A stretch of DNA of 6,406 bases from an uncultured Holdemanella sp. (GTDB taxonomy: Bacteria; Bacillota_I; Bacilli_A; Erysipelotrichales; Erysipelotrichaceae). Positions 5,803 through 6,406 of this stretch are shown here, in pieces (positions within the stretch are counted from its first letter, which is position 1; each line of letters starts with the position of its first letter). The position numbers were made by a program, and so were the translations under genes. The notes beneath the pieces are model-generated. The model ran no database searches, had not been told where the DNA came from, and saw nothing but the letters and a program-made list of their open reading frames with translations. The stretch covers positions 1 through 6,406 of the forward strand of contig CAAEDN010000029.1 of NCBI GenBank assembly GCA_900754615.1, given 5' to 3'.

Positions 5803-6406
5803 GACACCTGAATTTTTAAAACAATACGTCGAACCATTGATTTTCATCACGCCCATTACCATATAGCCATTGGAATCAAAGTAATATGTTTGTCCTTGAA
5901 TCACTTCAAAATCATTCTTAGTATAACTTCCATCCTGATGTCTATACCAATATTTGCCATTGGTCAAAACCCATTTGTCTGGAGTATATAAACCATTATT
6001 ATCTACATAATAGTTACCAATCCATTTGTTTGTCGCCATCTTTCCATCATTTTCAAAATAATAATTATTGATCCACTGATTCTTAACCATATGACCCGCC
6101 TCATTAAAGTAGTACCAGTCACTACCAACTTGTTTCCAGCCATTGACCATATATCCATTTGAATCAAAATAGTATGTTTGACCTTCAATCACTTCAAAAT
6201 CATTCTTAGTATAAGTACCATCCTGATGTCTATACCAGTACTTGCCATTTGATTCTACCCATTTATCTGGAGTATATAAACCATTACTATCTACATAGTA
6301 GTTACCAATCCACTTGTTTGTAGCCATCTTGCCATCATTTTCAAAATAATAATTACCAATCCATTGATTCTTTGCCATATTACCAGTTGAAGTAAAGTAA
6401 TACCAG
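5671..6406 (-). CDS. Cell-wall (choline/glucan) binding repeat protein, C-terminal part
   Basis: The frame stays open to the right edge of the window (it reads WYYFTSTGN before the first internal Met at 6378), so this is the C-terminal end of a larger protein whose N-terminal, probably secreted and catalytic or adhesive, part is not seen. All 244 or so visible residues are CW_binding-type repeats of 17-21 residues with the usual W-x-YYF-x-x-x-G pattern, for example WKQVGSDWYYFNEAG. In pneumococcal LytA and related proteins such repeats bind phosphocholine on teichoic acids; in streptococcal glucosyltransferases similar repeats bind glucan. The adjoining choline-activation operon favours choline binding. 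The last repeat shortens to EGQWVLSAGQDL before a double stop, TAATAA (5668-5673). The internal Met at 6378 is a repeat residue, not a start. Expected location is outside the cell, on the wall surface. Confidence 0.85.
   Translation of the reverse strand, partial: WYYFTSTGNMAKNQWIGNYYFENDGKMATNKWIGNYYVDSNGLYTPDKWVESNGKYWYRHQDGTYTKNDFEVIEGQTYYFDSNGYMVNGWKQVGSDWYYFNEAGHMVKNQWINNYYFENDGKMATNKWIGNYYVDNNGLYTPDKWVLTNGKYWYRHQDGSYTKNDFEVIQGQTYYFDSNGYMVMGVMKINGSTYCFKNSGVMAKNEWVNDHYYEADGKMATNKWIGQHYVDEEGQWVLSAGQDL
5803..6090 (-). repeat. Second 288-bp super-repeat
   Basis: This unit runs from MVKNQWINNYYF to CFKNSGV and has exactly the same length as the unit before it, with no insertions or deletions. 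Its first 75 or so residues are nearly identical to that unit. Its last 18 or so (from VMGVMKINGSTYCF) have diverged, including an unusual cysteine in place of a Tyr. Confidence 0.85.
6091..6378 (-). repeat. First complete 288-bp (96-residue) super-repeat
   Basis: The unit begins MAKNQWIGNYYF and ends DWYYFNEAGH. It consists of five wall-binding modules of 17, 17, 21, 21 and 20 residues, so the long period is made of non-identical short repeats. It matches the next unit closely at both protein and DNA level. Confidence 0.85.

Overview
The window looks like a piece of a low-GC Gram-positive (Bacillota) chromosome. Base composition is AT-rich, the ribosome binding sites are GGAGG/AGAGGA-like, and there is a surface protein built from cell-wall-binding (choline/glucan-binding type) repeats. 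A host-associated Erysipelotrichia-like or Streptococcus-like organism would fit, but I cannot fix the taxon from sequence alone.

Layout. Positions 1-353 hold the possible tail of an unidentified + strand reading frame and about 270 bases without a convincing gene; it may be the decayed edge of a mobile element. A very AT-rich + strand gene (354-1220) encodes a 288-residue protein that resembles the PBECR4 nuclease-like family, a possible toxin or defence cargo gene. It converges on a three-gene minus-strand operon (5491 down to 1523). The operon genes overlap one another by 13-14 bases. It has a clear promoter (TTGCAT, 17 bp, TATAAT) and a strong intrinsic terminator whose stem contains the last stop codon. 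Upstream of the operon, on the same strand, is the 3' end of a repeat-built cell-wall-binding protein (5671-6406, running off the window) with its own terminator.

How the genes fit together. The operon encodes (1) a fusion of a winged-helix domain, a LicC-like nucleotidyltransferase and a LicA-like choline kinase, (2) a second, stand-alone LicC-like nucleotidyltransferase, and (3) a BCCT-family transporter for choline-like quaternary amines. Together these can import choline, phosphorylate it and activate it to CDP-choline. CDP-choline is the donor for phosphocholine decoration of teichoic acids or other surface glycans. The neighbouring repeat protein is of the type that docks onto such phosphocholine. 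The window therefore carries supply and activation functions next to a probable reader. The transferase that attaches phosphocholine (LicD type) and a teichoic-acid flippase are not in the window.

Most unusual points: two nucleotidyltransferase domains in one operon, a DNA-binding-like domain fused to metabolic enzymes, a BCCT carrier where pneumococcus uses the unrelated LicB, a 96-residue higher-order repeat in the wall-binding protein, and the AT-rich PBECR4-like gene beside possible mobile-element debris.
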